Shown: positions 30,074 to 41,356 of the stretch, piece after piece
Layout of the letters: each line of letters opens with the position of its first letter
How positions within the stretch are numbered: the stretch's first letter is position 1
NCBI GenBank assembly: GCA_964019335.1
Contig: OZ025672.1
Span: 186,001 to 250,000 of the forward strand
DNA from: Diplonema japonicum
Taxonomy: Eukaryota > Euglenozoa > Diplonemea > Diplonemida > Diplonemidae
DNA length: 64,000 nucleotides
Direction of reading: 5' to 3'
The notes under the pieces: model-generated
What the model was told of the DNA's origin: nothing
What the model saw: the letters and a program-made list of their open reading frames with translations, nothing else
The model's database searches: none
Made by a program: the position numbers and the translations under genes

Positions 30074-31887
30074 TTAACCATCTACCAACGGACCATTTTT
30101 GCCCACCAGGGGGTAAATTTTCAAAACTTCAAAAAAAGCTATTCTAGCGCAACGCCGGGGCTATATGCCCCCGAAAATGCCTCCAGATGTCCCAATTCTA
30201 GAGAGAGGGTGCCCACAGCAGGGCCCACCCCCACAACATTGTCAAAAATATCGTTCCTGAAGTGCTCGAGAGGGGGTACAAAAAACAAGTCAAAAAAAAT
30301 CGACTGTAAAATTCTATAAAAAGCTATTTAAGGCCTTCTTGTCGCGGTTCGTACGTGCCCCAGGGCTGGGGGACTTCTTTTTTGACCCCGAGAGGGGTTT
30401 CTGGGGGGTATCCCCGGCAAGGTGGCAGTCTTTGAAGCACGGAGTCACGCAAAGTTGTACCAAGCAGGCTGAACACTGAAATAGGGGTCTTTTCGACTTG
30501 AAATGCTTGCACCGCACGTTGCACTACTTTTTCGGGGAAATGGTCCCAGAAGGTACTGTCTGTCACGGCGCATTGGGGTCTCAGAGCACTCGTTCTGTGT
30601 TTCGGGGCATGGTATTGGGGCAGCCTGCTCTGTAGTTGACTTTATCTGTTGTTTAGACTGCCTCCCTAGTAGCCCTTCGATGACTGCCTCTTTGAAAGGC
30701 GTCAATACACTGTCGTTCGTACTCAGGGTGTTGGGGGGCAAGGCTTCTTTCCAAACAAGCCAAGCATTCGCCAGAGATTTACCTAACAAGTACGAAAATA
30801 CTTTTAGGGGCCACTTTTAAGTCACAAGGGTGCGTTTATGGCGTTTTGTCACAGCGTCACCCAGGTCGGTTCCGCCCATTGAAGTGTTGTAAATATGCAC
30901 TTGGTGGGGAACAAGATGTCCTTTCCGGCTTTCATTCTCTTTTGGCGGACGGTCAAATTTGACTTCACTGGAACATCCAACGTCGATAGAAAGCACACAG
31001 GCTTGATGTCATGCCACGTTGTGGTGCAAAGGATGCTCGCGTGCTGGTGGAACTGTGTCCCCACGGGATGCGCGTCCTTGGGCTTGCGGCCTCGCTTCTT
31101 TGGGGCATCCATGATCTCCGGGAGGCCTTCGCGATAGGTAGAAGTCAGCACGCTTGTTTGTTTCGCTGTGGAAACACAGATTTCCCAGAATAGTCAAAAA
31201 GCGGTCTCTTGACATGACGGTAGCGTACCCAGGTGTAGTTGAGAAACGTGGAGCCAGTGCACCAGTAATCGGAATAATCTGGCTTGATATCCAAGTCCAT
31301 CGACAAAAGGACACCTAGGAAGGTACGCAGAGAAGCAGCATCGAGATCCAGGGAGACACCTTTTTTAGCCGCATTTGCCACATTGTTCGAAGTTATGACC
31401 CGAATAAAGTTTGGACGAGCATTTGGGAGAATATATGGAATGGCGTTGAGCCTCTGATGTCAAAACAGGGTCCACAAGGATTCCGATCTTCACGAAACCG
31501 GATGCCTTCCAACTGCTCCGGCTTTGCCGTCCAATCACCCTGCTGTGACTCGGAATCGGTCGAATTCGTGTCAGAATCACTGTTTGTATCAAAATTGCAT
31601 AATAGGGATGAGCCATCAGTGCTGCCATCACTCATAACGTCCTCTTCCGGCCTCTTTCCGGGCGCCTTTTTTTGAAGTGATTTTTAAGGGTAAATTTGGG
31701 CTGGCGTTTTTTTTTATTTTTTCATTTTCTTGTTAAGTTAGGGCAGCATTTAGTTTATATTTTTCATATTTTCCGCGCAGGACCCCGCCGGCAAGAAAGG
31801 GCCGGGCCGTATTGCATTGAAAGCCCTTTGCGTAAAAGATTTTTTTTCAAATCGTCTATATATAGACGCTCGTTGATAGATGGTTAA
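30074..31887 (-). mobile_element. Decayed piggyBac transposon 1
   Basis: Bounded by TTAA at 30074-30077 and 31884-31887. Left end TTAACCATCTACCAACG and right end (reverse complement) TTAACCATCTATCAACG form a 17-base inverted repeat with one mismatch. It contains a broken transposase reading on the minus strand. A perfect 16-bp palindrome, CGTCTATATATAGACG (31853-31868), lies just inside the right end. Confidence 0.9.
30310..31635 (-). pseudogene. piggyBac transposase remnant
   Basis: Fragments in different frames line up in transposase order. An acidic N-terminus (31635 leftward) comes first. Then come a segment ending DYSDYWCTGSTFLNYTWVRY, the typical SRDRFLTILGNLCFH block, the WHDIKPVCFLSTLD strand, and YLLGKSLANAWLVWKE-like helix residues near 30789. 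Last is a cysteine/histidine-rich C-terminal finger (CKHF...CSAC...CVTPCFKDCH) near 30420-30520. The stretch that should carry the first two catalytic aspartates is missing, and there are several frameshifts, so no active enzyme can be made. Confidence 0.85.
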
Positions 31888-32306
31888 AAAAAAAAAAGAA
31901 GAAGAAAATTCTCTTTAAGAAAAAAAAAGGAAAAAAAAAAGGAAAATAAAAAGAAAAGGTCTTCCCAATGTGGCCAGGAAGTTTTTTTTTGGGGGGGTGG
32001 GGAAGTGTGTTCGGGAGGTGGTAAGAAAGTAAAGAAGATCACAAAAAAAAAAAAAAAAAACCGTATCTGTGAACAAAAGGCACGGGTTTCCCAAATATAT
32101 TCAATTCTTCCCGTTGGCCGGAGTTGATTATTTGAAAATAAAAATAAAGAGTTGAGATAAAGGAGGTTTTTGTTTTGGAACGTCCCCCTTGTCTCTAATA
32201 ATAAATTTACTATGATAGGAACGAAGTGGTTAGCAACGGCCCGCCAAAAAGAATAAAATAAAAGAAAAAAGAGCAAGGGGATAAAGACCGCTAAAAAAAA
32301 AAAAAA
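31888..32306. other. Spacer between piggyBac 1 and R1
   Basis: A-rich sequence with repeat R3 at 32203-32247. No gene. Confidence 0.5.
32203..32247 (+). repeat. Dispersed repeat R3
   Basis: TTTACTATGATAGGAACGAA followed by GTGGTTAGCAACGGCCCGCC. Other copies are at 35810-35853, 48513-48560 and 50432-50470, with a fragment at 48588-48616. In several cases an R1 copy or fragment follows within a few hundred bases on the same strand, so R3 and R1 may be parts of one longer element. Confidence 0.7.
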
Positions 32307-32625
32307 ATATGAGTTAAAGGAGGCCGGTGTTCGTGGCGCCCTGCACAAGAACTGTCTACTTGATTACAGGGGGCGCACCGCGGCCGAGTTGTAGCTTCTT
32401 CTGCGTTCCGCGTCGTGTCCTTAATGCGTGCGGTGTACAGCTCAACCCCAGCCGGTGCGTCCCGGGTAACCAAGATTTTGCGCTCGTGCAGTTTGCTGCC
32501 TGTTCGTCACCCTGAGCATCTGCATTATGTTCTTCCACTCGGGCGCTACCGGTGATGACCGACGAGGAGGTCAACAGCGAACAACACATCTGATGTTTTT
32601 CTTATATTTTCATGTTATCCCCACA
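32307..32625 (+). repeat. Dispersed repeat R1, near-identical copy
   Basis: Differs from the copy at 3694-4017 by only a handful of bases over ~320 bp and is followed directly by R2 rather than by the extension seen at 4017. High identity implies recent copying. Confidence 0.85.
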
Positions 32626-32720
32626 AAGAGGAACTGGCCGTTGTTTGTACGTGCCGGGTAAAACCTGGAGAAGTTTGTCAACCCGAAACACGTTCCCCTT
32701 TTGTTTAGACAAGTCGAAGG
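32626..32720 (+). repeat. Dispersed repeat R2, adjoining R1
   Basis: GAGGAACTGGCCGTTGTTTG onward as at 23373, ending in a segment with GTTTAGACAAGTCGAAGGC. It starts where the R1 copy ends. Confidence 0.65.
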
Positions 32721-33748
32721 CTCGTTCTTGCACACCTGAAAAAAAAAAAAAAAAAAACTGCCCCCACCACCACCATGGGGAAAAACAAATTCAAGGAGTG
32801 AAACAACGCAATCTTCTCTCTCTTTTCTTTTCTTCTTTCTTTTTCTTTTTATCGGTGTGGGCGGACAATTTTCCTTCAGGGGTAAAATAAAAGAATAAAA
32901 TAAAAGAATAAAAATCGAAAAAAAAGTAAGTATTGAAAAAATATTTGGGAAACCGTGAAAAGGGGGAGAGGAAAAAAAAACTCACACAAGGGGAGCCCCT
33001 CGTTTTGGCTTTTGGGAAGGATTCGGCAGTCATCATTTGGCACACGTAAAATTCCCGCAGCTCTGTTTTCTCTCATTATTATTATTATTATTTTTTTTTT
33101 TTTTTTACTTCTTTCTTTCTTTCTTTCTTTTTTTGCCAAAATTATTTGCCAGGAATAAAAAAAAAGAGGGAAAACTTATTCTCCTTCCGGGGTTGTAATC
33201 TTTTTTTTTTTTTTCCCGTTCTTTTTTTTGTTTTTGTTTTACAAAGTGGATCAATGCCCGTATAATTAATGGGAAGAAATAAAAAAGCGGGGGGGGAAAA
33301 AAAATAAGAAAAGGAGGGGGGGGGGGGGGGAAATGCAGACTCCCTTTTTGTTTTACCCCCTTTTTTTATCAGCATTGTGGGGAGCGGCAGTAGAACTACA
33401 AAACCACTGCTTCTTATTGTGAAAAAATTTAAGTATTTGTAAGTACTTTTTTCACCCATTCCTCTTTTTCTATTTTTTTTTTTTTTTTTTCCCCTTTCCC
33501 TTTTCTTTATCATACGCAGATTGGCAGAAAAAAAAAAGAGAGAGACGAGAAGAAGAAGGGGGAAAAAAAAGGGGGGGGGGGAAGGGTAAAAAGGAGGAAT
33601 GTCATGGCTGTAGTCGCTTTGGTAACGCTATCTCTACCCCCTTTTGCCTCTGTTTATTTCTTCTTCTCGTACTCAAAAAAAAGGGGGGGGGGAAACAAAT
33701 TAATTGTTGTTCAGAATCTCAAGCCAATTTGAGGGTGTTTTTCTCGGG

Positions 33749-33778
<30 letters not shown>

Positions 33779-33784
<6 letters not shown>

Positions 33785-33895
33785 CATTCAGTACATTAGG
33801 GCTGGGGAAGGGGACCCAAAAATTAAAACTAAATTTTATTTCCCAAAAATTTCCCTTCACCCTAGATAGAGTGCTACGAAAGATGGGCACTAACA
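33779..33895. repeat. Dispersed repeat R5, copy 1
   Basis: Contains ACTTCATTCAGTACATTAGG and, ~80 bp on, CCCTAGATAGAGTGCTACG. The same motifs, in part inverted, occur at 36979-37130. Confidence 0.45.
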
Positions 33896-34239
33896 CAGGG
33901 GGTGGGGGAGGTCAATCTCTTCTTCTTCTTCTTCTTCTTCTTCTTTTTTTTTTTTGATTTGTTTGATTTGTAGAAAAGAATTGTTGGAGAAGCTCATCAA
34001 AAGACGAGAGGAAAAAAAAGGGGGAAAGAGGAACACGGGGATATTCGCAAAAGTGAGTGTGTGGGAAAGGGCTGAGGGGGGGGACGCTCTCTATTCCCCT
34101 TTTCTTTCTTCGCATGTGGTGGCCTAGAAAGAAAGATAAAGGGAAAAGAAAAAGAAAAAACAAAAGAAAAAAAGGGGGGAGGAAGGAATGAAAAAAAAAA
34201 AATATTCGGGGCGTTTGATTGGTGCGCACAAGCACTTTG

Positions 34240-34270
<31 letters not shown>

Positions 34271-34449
34271 AGACAGCCAACGAATACATTTTTTTTCCCC
34301 TTTTTTTGCTATGACAAAAATATGGGAAGGGGAAGAGAGAAAAAAAAAAGAGGGTATTTGTCTGGGCTTGGAATTTTTTTATTTTCGCACAAAAGAATAT
34401 TGAAAAAAAAAAAAAAAAAAAAAGAAAGAAAGAAAAAAAAAAAAAAAAA

Positions 34450-34491
34450 ACTCGATAAAATTTCAGTGTGCATGGGGAGCGCTCACTGTTC
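34450..34491 (+). repeat. Short dispersed repeat R4
   Basis: ACTCGATAAAATTTCAGTGT then GCATGGGGAGCGCTCACTGT; matches the minus strand of 7798-7838. Confidence 0.6.
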
Positions 34492-34567
34492 AGGAAGAAA
34501 TTACACTAATCGGTCACCGTTCTGCGGTTGCTGTCTGGTGCCTGCGGTGGCTGTTTGGACGGCACAG

Positions 34568-34598
<31 letters not shown>

Positions 34599-34824
34599 AT
34601 GAGGGAAAAAAAAAGAAGAATTTAGGTTCAGCTCAACCCCCCCCCCATTTTTTTCCACCACTTCTCTGTTGCGTTTGAACTGCCTTTCTTCCTTAGTTGC
34701 TTGATATTTTTTTTATTCTCAACTTGTCGCCTGTTTCGGTGAACGACTTACCGTCACAACCATGTGTAAAGTCCAAGGGACCCCTGGGGTGCCACGCTTC
34801 GATTGCTTTATTGTTCTGGCGATC

Positions 34825-34851
34825 CCAGCAGAGAGGCTGTGCCTCTGCTGG
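34825..34851. other. Perfect 9-bp stem hairpin
   Basis: CCAGCAGAG and CTCTGCTGG pair perfectly around a 9-nt loop (AGGCTGTGC) inside a GC-balanced ~110-bp stretch (34750-34870). It could be part of a structured RNA or an old repeat. No conserved RNA family is recognised. Confidence 0.35.
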
Positions 34852-35809
34852 CTCATCCATGTGTGGTTAGAAAAAAAGAAGAAGAAAAAAAAAAGAGAGA
34901 GAGGATCTACAAAAAAGATTCATGAAAAAACTATTGTTCAATGGAATGGGTTTGTCCCCCCCCCCCCCCCCCCTCCCCCTTTGTTTCCCCAAATGGAGAA
35001 ACGTGGGGGGGAGAAACAAACCGAGGGAATGGGAGGGGGAAAGGGGGAAGGGGGAGCTATTTTTTTATTCTTTTATATACTATTGTTTTCTTCCCCCCCC
35101 CCTCCTACTATTTCTTTTTTTTTCAAAATCCTCCCATCGTTTTCTTTTTTTTGAAAAAATTATGGGGGGTACCTTAACCATTCTTCCTTTGCCTTTCTTT
35201 TTTGCCCCCCCTTTCTTCTAGAAAATTTCTTCTTCAAGTTGAAAGGAGGTGCCTTGTTTCTACTCCCCCCCCCCCCCGCCCCCTCTCCACTGTGTAACTT
35301 GCTCTACTCAATTTTAAGCTTTCATTTCGAAATTTAAACAGAATTTAAACAGAATAGTCCAAAATGGTTTATTGGCGCCCTTGTTTGGACACGACTTTAC
35401 CACACTTGTTTGTTCCACCGAAATTCGCTTGAGGGAAAAAAAAAGGCGATGTTTAAGGGCAAATCCCACTTGAGGACCACCCTAAGGTTTTTTTTTAAAA
35501 GGGGTTACAAATGAAGTAAATTTGAGAGGAGTGAAATAAAAAAAAAACGAAATAAGAGAAAAAAAAAAAACGAGTTGAAGGCCGGTCTTTGTGAGACCCC
35601 TTCATGTTCTACTCCATCGCTTGCCAAGCCCTTTTTATGTGGGCTACCGGCAGGCTGTCCGAATACCCCCCCCCCCCCCCCCCCTACCGCGAGTGAGTGG
35701 ACTCCTAGAACTCTTTGATGATTCTCATCATCATTCTTCTTTTGAATTGTTTTTTTTTTTATTTGGATGAGAAGTCATACGAAATGGGAGCGACACTTTT
35801 CAAAAAATA

Positions 35810-35853
35810 ATTTACTATGATAGGAAACGAAGTGGTTGGCAACGGCCCGCCGA
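35810..35853 (+). repeat. Dispersed repeat R3
   Basis: AATTTACTATGATAGGAAAC then GAAGTGGTTGGCAACGGCCC; one of the better preserved R3 copies. Confidence 0.65.
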
Positions 35854-36129
35854 AAAAGAAAGAAGAGGGGGAGGGGGGGGGGGGGGGAGAGAAAGAACGA
35901 AAAAAAGGGCTTTACGGTCTCTTCACTTCGTCCCACTTTATCACCGCCATCTTCTCCAATGGGGGGGGGGGGGGGACATGATGCCAATAAGTACCGTCTT
36001 TGTCTGAACGAGGGGGAGAAAAAAAATGCCCCGCCCTCCCGGAAAAAAAAAACCCTGTTTAAAAAAAAAAAATCGCAAGTGCTTTTAAAATAAAAGAAAT
36101 AATAATAATAACAATAATAATAATAATAA

Positions 36130-36230
36130 CAAGTGTTGGTGGCGCCTCGCACAAGAACTGCAGCTTCTTCTGCATTCCGCGTCGTGTCCTTAAAATGCAG
36201 TTTGCTGCCTGTTCGTCACCTAAAGAGCAT
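36130..36230 (+). repeat. Dispersed repeat R1, internally deleted fragment
   Basis: TGTTGGTGGCGCC, then GCAGCTTCTTCTGC and GCAGTTTGCTGCCTGTTCGT, in R1 order but with the intervening pieces missing. Confidence 0.65.
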
Positions 36231-36322
36231 CCTTGATCAAAAAAAAAAAAATATATAATATAATATTATATATATTAACAACGAATAGCGAAAAGGCTCT
36301 TATGTCACCCTCCCGAGGCGGC

Positions 36323-36369
<47 letters not shown>

Positions 36370-36411
36370 AGAAAGAAGAATGACTTTGGTTGCTTATAAA
36401 TCGCCTGGCGT

Positions 36412-36704
36412 ACAAGCAACTGCAGGCACAGTCTACTTGATTACAGGGGGTGCTCCTCGGTCGAGCAGTAGCTTCTTCTGCGTTCCGCGTCGTGTCCTTA
36501 ATGCGTGCGGTGTACAGCTCAACCCTAGCCGGAGCGCCCCGGGTAACCAAGATTCTGCGCTCGTGCAGTTTGCTGCCTGTTCGTCACCCTGAGCATCTGC
36601 AATACATTCTTCCACTCGGGCGCTACCGGTGATGACCTACGAGGAGGTCAACAGCGAACAACATCTGATGTACTTCTTATATTTCCATGTTATCCCCACC
36701 ACCA
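36412..36704 (+). repeat. Dispersed repeat R1, diverged copy
   Basis: Follows R1 from GTCTACTTGATTACAGGGGG to TGTTATCCCCACCACC with about 5-10% differences (for example GGTGCTCCTCGGTCGAGC in place of the GC-rich form). It sits 3' of a ~45-nt A run. Confidence 0.75.
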
Positions 36705-36978
36705 AAGAAGAAGAAGAACCTCATCAGGCGTGGAGAAGGGTGTTTTAATACTATTATACCCAAGCCGCTATGGCAGGTGGCTACTTTGGGCTGGCGGAAA
36801 GTTTTTTTTTTTTTTTTTAATGTCGCCAGCACACTTTTCTTTACGCCGCCGTGGGGGGGTGGAAGAAGTGATCAAATTAGCCTTTACAAGTTAAGCAACA
36901 TATTTTGTGATCGTTGCCTTGGCTGAATTTTCTTCTTTTTTTTTTTTTTAAAAAGCTCTCCTCAATTCTTTTTTTTTC

Positions 36979-37130
36979 ATGCACATTAGGGTTGAGGAGG
37001 GGGACGGGGGGGGGGGGGGGGATTTAGCTATTCCCGTACCTGCTTGTCCCTCTCCCCTAATTCAAACCGAGCACTACGCAAATAAACGGGGGGGGGGGGG
37101 GAGAGAGAGGTGTACTGAATGAAGTTAAAT
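36979..37130. repeat. Dispersed repeat R5, copy 2
   Basis: CACATTAGGGTTGAGGAGGG and, further on, CCGAGCACTACGCAAA; then TGTACTGAATGAAGT, the reverse complement of the R5 left end. It may therefore be a small inverted-repeat element. Confidence 0.45.
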
Positions 37131-37287
37131 TGAGAAGAGGGGGAAAAAAGGAGGGGGGGGGGGGGGGTGTCAGGTTTTGGAACTGTGTTCTCGCTATGAA
37201 AGAATGAAAAGAAAGGCAAAAAAAAAAGAGGGGGGGAAACGGGGAGGAGGTGATTTTTTAAATTTTATTTTGGGTGGAGTGCTAACT

Positions 37288-37346
37288 TGACCGACGAGGA
37301 GGTCAACAGCGAACAACATCTGATGTACTTCTTTATATCTCTCTAT
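37288..37346 (+). repeat. Dispersed repeat R1, 3' fragment
   Basis: GACCGACGAGGAGGTCAACA, GCGAACAACATCTGATGTAC: only the last ~60 bp of R1. Confidence 0.65.
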
Positions 37347-39512
37347 GGTACCTCATTACTTTAAAAAAAAAAAAAAAGCTAAGGTCACTGCAGCATGTCC
37401 CCGAGCTTAAGGGTCAAAGTTAGCAATTTGTATTTTCTGTAACCCTTCATGCTGCGAACTGTCTTTTTTTTTTTTTTTCCCCCTCTCCTCCCGTAATAAT
37501 AAGAGTCAAATAACAAAGTGGAGGAGAAGAAAAAAAAAAGAAAACTGTGCACCCTACTCGCGCTTTCAGGCTCAGCATCGAAGATATTTTCCATTTCAAA
37601 AATGTAAGAGCGGTGAAGCGTGTGGTGGGAGAGAACTGTTAACACTTTATAAAATAATTTGTCAAAAAAAAAAGGGGGAAGGGAACCAGACAAAAATTCT
37701 TTTATTTTGTGCAGTGTGTGAACTTCTTCTTTTCTTTTTTTTACTGGTAACCATAAACAAGTGTTTCTGTTCATCATAAAATATAAAAAGTACTTTTTTA
37801 TGATGAAAGGGGAGGGTCCCCCCCCATCACCTTGCCAGTACATTTCACTTTACTGTAAAGTAAAATAATCATCTCTCTTTTTCTTTCTTTTTTTTCTTTT
37901 TTCTTTTTAAAAGGCACATTACGTTTCAATATTTCTTTTTTGAAAAAAAAAAATAACGTTATTACAAACTGTGTAGTAATTCTTTTTTTTTTCTTTTTTT
38001 TTCTCCCTTCTCTTCTTTCTCTTTTCCTTCCACAGTCAACGGGCCAAAAATATTCTCCCTTTTCTGAGGGTTCCCCCCCTCATATTGGGTCAAGCCAATA
38101 TCCCTAAAAGGGTATTTATTTTCTTTTTTTTTTCTCTTTTTATTTCATAGTTTTTGCTTCCTTCTACAGGTACCCGTTTTACGTTAACAAACCCCAGGCG
38201 ATTTTCATCCCCCCCCCCCCCCCCCCCCTTGTGTTTGAAAGGGTTATATTCAGTATACTGTAAACAAAACCAAAAAAAATTTAAAAAAAAAAAATATAAG
38301 AGATAAAGAAATCCGGTGGTGGCGCCCTGCACAGAAATGTCTACTTGATTACAGGGGTCGCCGCACCTCGGTCGAGCTATGCTTTTTCGGCATTAGCCGG
38401 GGGGGCGGGGGGGGGGGCGAGTAACCAAGATTCTGAGCTCGTGCAGTTTGCTGCCTGTTCGTCACCCTGAGCATCTGCAATACATTCTTCCACTGGGATG
38501 CTACCGGTGATGACCGACGAGGAGGTCAAAAAAAAATGCGAACTAATGCAAAAAACAAAAGATTTTGTTTACAATATTTGGGATATTGGAACTAGGGGGG
38601 GGGGGGGGGGGGGCAAAGGGGATAAGATCGGTAAAAGGCTATAACATCCAGCTGGCGGTTGCAGCCCCCTCCCCCTCTCCCATTTATATTTCTTTTTTGT
38701 TTCACCACTTCTTTTAAGGGAGAGGAATAAGAAAGGCAAACACGCCAAAAGAGGAAGAAGAAAAAAGAGCCGTTTTTTGATTCTCTCCTCCCTTTTTTTT
38801 CCCCTTACCAGTTTTCTTTTTTTTTTTTTTTTTTTTTTTTTTTGTTGTGTGAACAAAGAATAACGCCGACTCTTGCTGACACTTCAAAGAAAGCCAAGTC
38901 AATATACCGGTTTTAAACATATAGGGGTGAAGAGGGGAAAGGGAGAAACGATTTCTTGGATAAAACCTATTTGGGGGGGCAGGGGGAGAAGAAGGAAAAC
39001 AACAACAAAGAAGAAACTAATATATGGGTTTTTTTTCCCCCTGTTTTTACTACTAAAATATCCCTTACGCTCTTCAAGGTTTTTTTACCTAGAAGAAAAT
39101 AGAAACCACGCGTTATCCCCAGTGGGCCCTTGTTTTTGAATAAAAAGGTGAATTTCTTGACATCTTTATTGGGCACTAAGTGACTTCTTTCTTTACGGAG
39201 GGGAATAAAAAAAAGGAGGAAAACAAAGGGGAGGCCTTAATGTAAGCCGTCCCTCTTCTTCGCCACAAAAAAAACTTTTTTTTTCGACCCTTTTTTTTCT
39301 TTTCCCCCCTCCTTTCCTTTTGTCTCTACAAAAAAACCACTCGGGAAAGGAGTGTCACAGAGCACAAAAAAAAAAAAAAGCCCATGTACCATCTGATAGC
39401 GTGCTGTGACAGCGTCACAAAAATTTATTCGTGAATTTTCCAAAAAAAAAAAAAAAATGACACTCAAAGAAAAAAAAAATAATAAGTTCCCATTTTCTTT
39501 CCCCCCCCCCCC
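37347..39512. other. Gene-poor spacer
   Basis: Homopolymers, plus an R1 copy at 38294-38529. A minus-strand 152-codon frame (37385-37843) is open but Phe/Lys-rich and lacks any recognisable motif, so it is not called. Nothing else is visible. Confidence 0.5.
38294..38529 (+). repeat. Dispersed repeat R1, diverged and internally deleted copy
   Basis: Begins ATATAAGAGATAAAG and GGTGGCGCCCTGCACAG, has lost a central block (replaced by a G-run), and ends GGTGATGACCGACGAGGAGG. Confidence 0.7.
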
Positions 39513-41123
39513 CTATGGTTCTTGCGGTCCTTCAGGTTTTGGGTGGTTGAAGAAAATTATGGTGACAGCGATATTGTCAGAGGTACCAGCTGCAAGGGCC
39601 TCGGAGACCAAAGCTTCACCAATCACTGAATAATCCATGAAGGCACACCTCTCATCATCCTCTGCACAATCTTCGGCCTCTCCTTGGAAGCCATCTGAGA
39701 ACGAAGAATCAGTATCGTAGCAGTGGGAAAAAGCATGCCTCAAGGCCGGCGGCGTCGACGTAGGCACTGGAGGATATTTCTCCCCCTGTTCCTTTCCGGT
39801 CCCTCCAGTTTCCCCATCGCCACTGCTTTTGACTCCCTTTTTGCTGACGCACGCTGAAAGAACGGTTGCCTCCCTGATCCCTGCTTCGATCTCTTTACGA
39901 GCATCCCTGACGACCCGTCCTACTTCGTCTACGGACATGACGTCCCACAACCCATCTGTTGCCAGTACTACAAATTCGTCGGTTTCTTGTAAACTATGCC
40001 GCCAGACGTCAGGAACGGCTGTTAAAACCTTTGCAGACGGACGGAAACCGATTGTTCTGGTTACCCGTATCTGACCGTTGATCCTAGTGACTCCACCGAT
40101 GTTGATGACCTCAGCACCCAGGTCTGTTAGCCGCCGGACCTCTTCCTTGTTGTTGATGTGGTGGTTCCCTGATAGTGTGGCGGGGCACCCTTCTCGTTTG
40201 TAAAGAACCGCCATGGAATCTCCTACGTTCGCTACCGTTAGCTGGTTGCCCAGGATGACCGCTACGGTAGCTGTGGTGCCGGAGTTGTTCATCGTGGAGT
40301 TCGCGCGTGTTAAGAAGTTTTCAGATGTTTTTAAAAAGGCTTCTTTCAAAGCTTTTTCGACGTTGTGCGGGTAGGCGGGTGATCGGACAAGGTGGTGGTG
40401 CAGGTGCCCTCTTGCGTATACCGCTGCCTCCTTGCCCATGTGACCGTCAAAAACTGCTGTGAAAACCTCAGTGGTTTCGACCCATTTGTTTTTGTCCCCA
40501 GAACATAATTCAGGGTGGTCCAGACGGTCGTCCCAGACAACCTGCGGGGTGTCCGTGAACATGTTTGAAATGCTCGTGATTAATTGAGTTCGGTCTTCCA
40601 TTGTCGGCCGGACGCCTTTGTCAGAGTGCTGCGAGATTTCGACAAATCTCCGGATAGTGTTTGTTTCGTTTGTGCAAGCGGGTTGAACATATAGTTTCGG
40701 GTCTGACTTTTCACTAGAAAGCTTGACTTTTAATCTTATTGTGAATGAGGAGATGTCGTCTTCCATGAAAGAAGCCAGTTCATCGCAGCACCACAGAGAC
40801 GGCATGTAACTTGAGCAAAGGGTTTCCTTACTCCCCTCGGCTCTTACCAGAAGAGAGTCTACTATTTTCTTAAACACGACAATCTCGTTCAGAGGGATTT
40901 GTGAGACCTGTATCTTCTTCCCCAGAAGGGACCACGCCAACGACCGTGTTCTGTCCTTCATTTCATCATCTGTGCACGTATTTCCTATCAGTGCCGTGTC
41001 CTTCTTCCTCATCGACCCCAAGCGGAAGCTGCCTGGACCCCTTTCTAAGGGCCGGCTGGCTGCTGATGAATCATTTGAAGGGGTCGGGCTTACAACGCTA
41101 CGCTCGCTTTTGACATCCGTCAT
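39513..41123 (-). CDS. PP2C-family protein serine/threonine phosphatase
   Basis: Metal-dependent (Mg/Mn) phosphoserine/phosphothreonine phosphatase. Single-exon, 536 aa. A ~170-residue N-terminal extension precedes the catalytic domain. That domain has the PP2C motifs in order: GVRPTMEDRTQL with the metal-binding Asp (about residue 178), VFDGHMGKEAAVYA (about 229-242), TTATVAVILGNQLTVANVGDS (about 280-300), GNHHINNKEEVRRLTDLGAEV, the sequence VTRTIGFRPSAK, VLATDGLWDVMS with a second metal-binding Asp (about 428), and AAGTSDNIAVTIIFF near the C-terminus with the final metal ligand. A Ser/Pro/Gly-rich insertion of ~70 residues separates the last two motifs. All metal ligands are present, so activity is predicted. 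Substrates cannot be inferred. The start at 41121-41123 is the first in-frame ATG. Confidence 0.93.
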   Translation of the reverse strand: MTDVKSERSVVSPTPSNDSSAASRPLERGPGSFRLGSMRKKDTALIGNTCTDDEMKDRTRSLAWSLLGKKIQVSQIPLNEIVVFKKIVDSLLVRAEGSKETLCSSYMPSLWCCDELASFMEDDISSFTIRLKVKLSSEKSDPKLYVQPACTNETNTIRRFVEISQHSDKGVRPTMEDRTQLITSISNMFTDTPQVVWDDRLDHPELCSGDKNKWVETTEVFTAVFDGHMGKEAAVYARGHLHHHLVRSPAYPHNVEKALKEAFLKTSENFLTRANSTMNNSGTTATVAVILGNQLTVANVGDSMAVLYKREGCPATLSGNHHINNKEEVRRLTDLGAEVINIGGVTRINGQIRVTRTIGFRPSAKVLTAVPDVWRHSLQETDEFVVLATDGLWDVMSVDEVGRVVRDARKEIEAGIREATVLSACVSKKGVKSSGDGETGGTGKEQGEKYPPVPTSTPPALRHAFSHCYDTDSSFSDGFQGEAEDCAEDDERCAFMDYSVIGEALVSEALAAGTSDNIAVTIIFFNHPKPEGPQEP

Positions 41124-41356
41124 TTAAAAGAAGAGGGGGAAAAAAAAAAAAGGAAAGGGGGGAGGGGAGAATTGGGTGGAGAATAAAAAAAAAAAAAAGG
41201 ATGAATAAAAAAAAAAGTTCTTTTTTTTGGTGTTTTTTTTTTTTCTTCTTCTTTTTTTTTTTCTCTCTCTTTTTTTTTTTTTTTTTTTTTCTTCTATCCC
41301 CACCCTCTGTCCTGTGGTGATCTTGATCATGATAAAAAAAAAAGAAGAAATTTGTT

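Larger units (their letters stand above)
32721..36129. other. Gene-poor spacer with short repeats
   Basis: Homopolymers, a (CTT)n/(AAG)n stretch near 33918-33943, an (ATT)n stretch near 33076-33091, repeats R4 (34450-34491), R5 (33779-33895) and R3 (35810-35853), and a small hairpin at 34825-34851. No gene can be supported. Confidence 0.5.

Noticed and set aside
36252-36284. AT-only palindrome
   Set aside because: Simple TA/AT sequence; expected by chance in such DNA.
37385-37843. 152-codon minus-strand frame
   Set aside because: Open, and partly of normal composition (HTLHRSYIFEMENIFDAEPE), but it includes Phe and Lys runs, has no motif, and lies next to an R1 fragment; not enough to call a gene.
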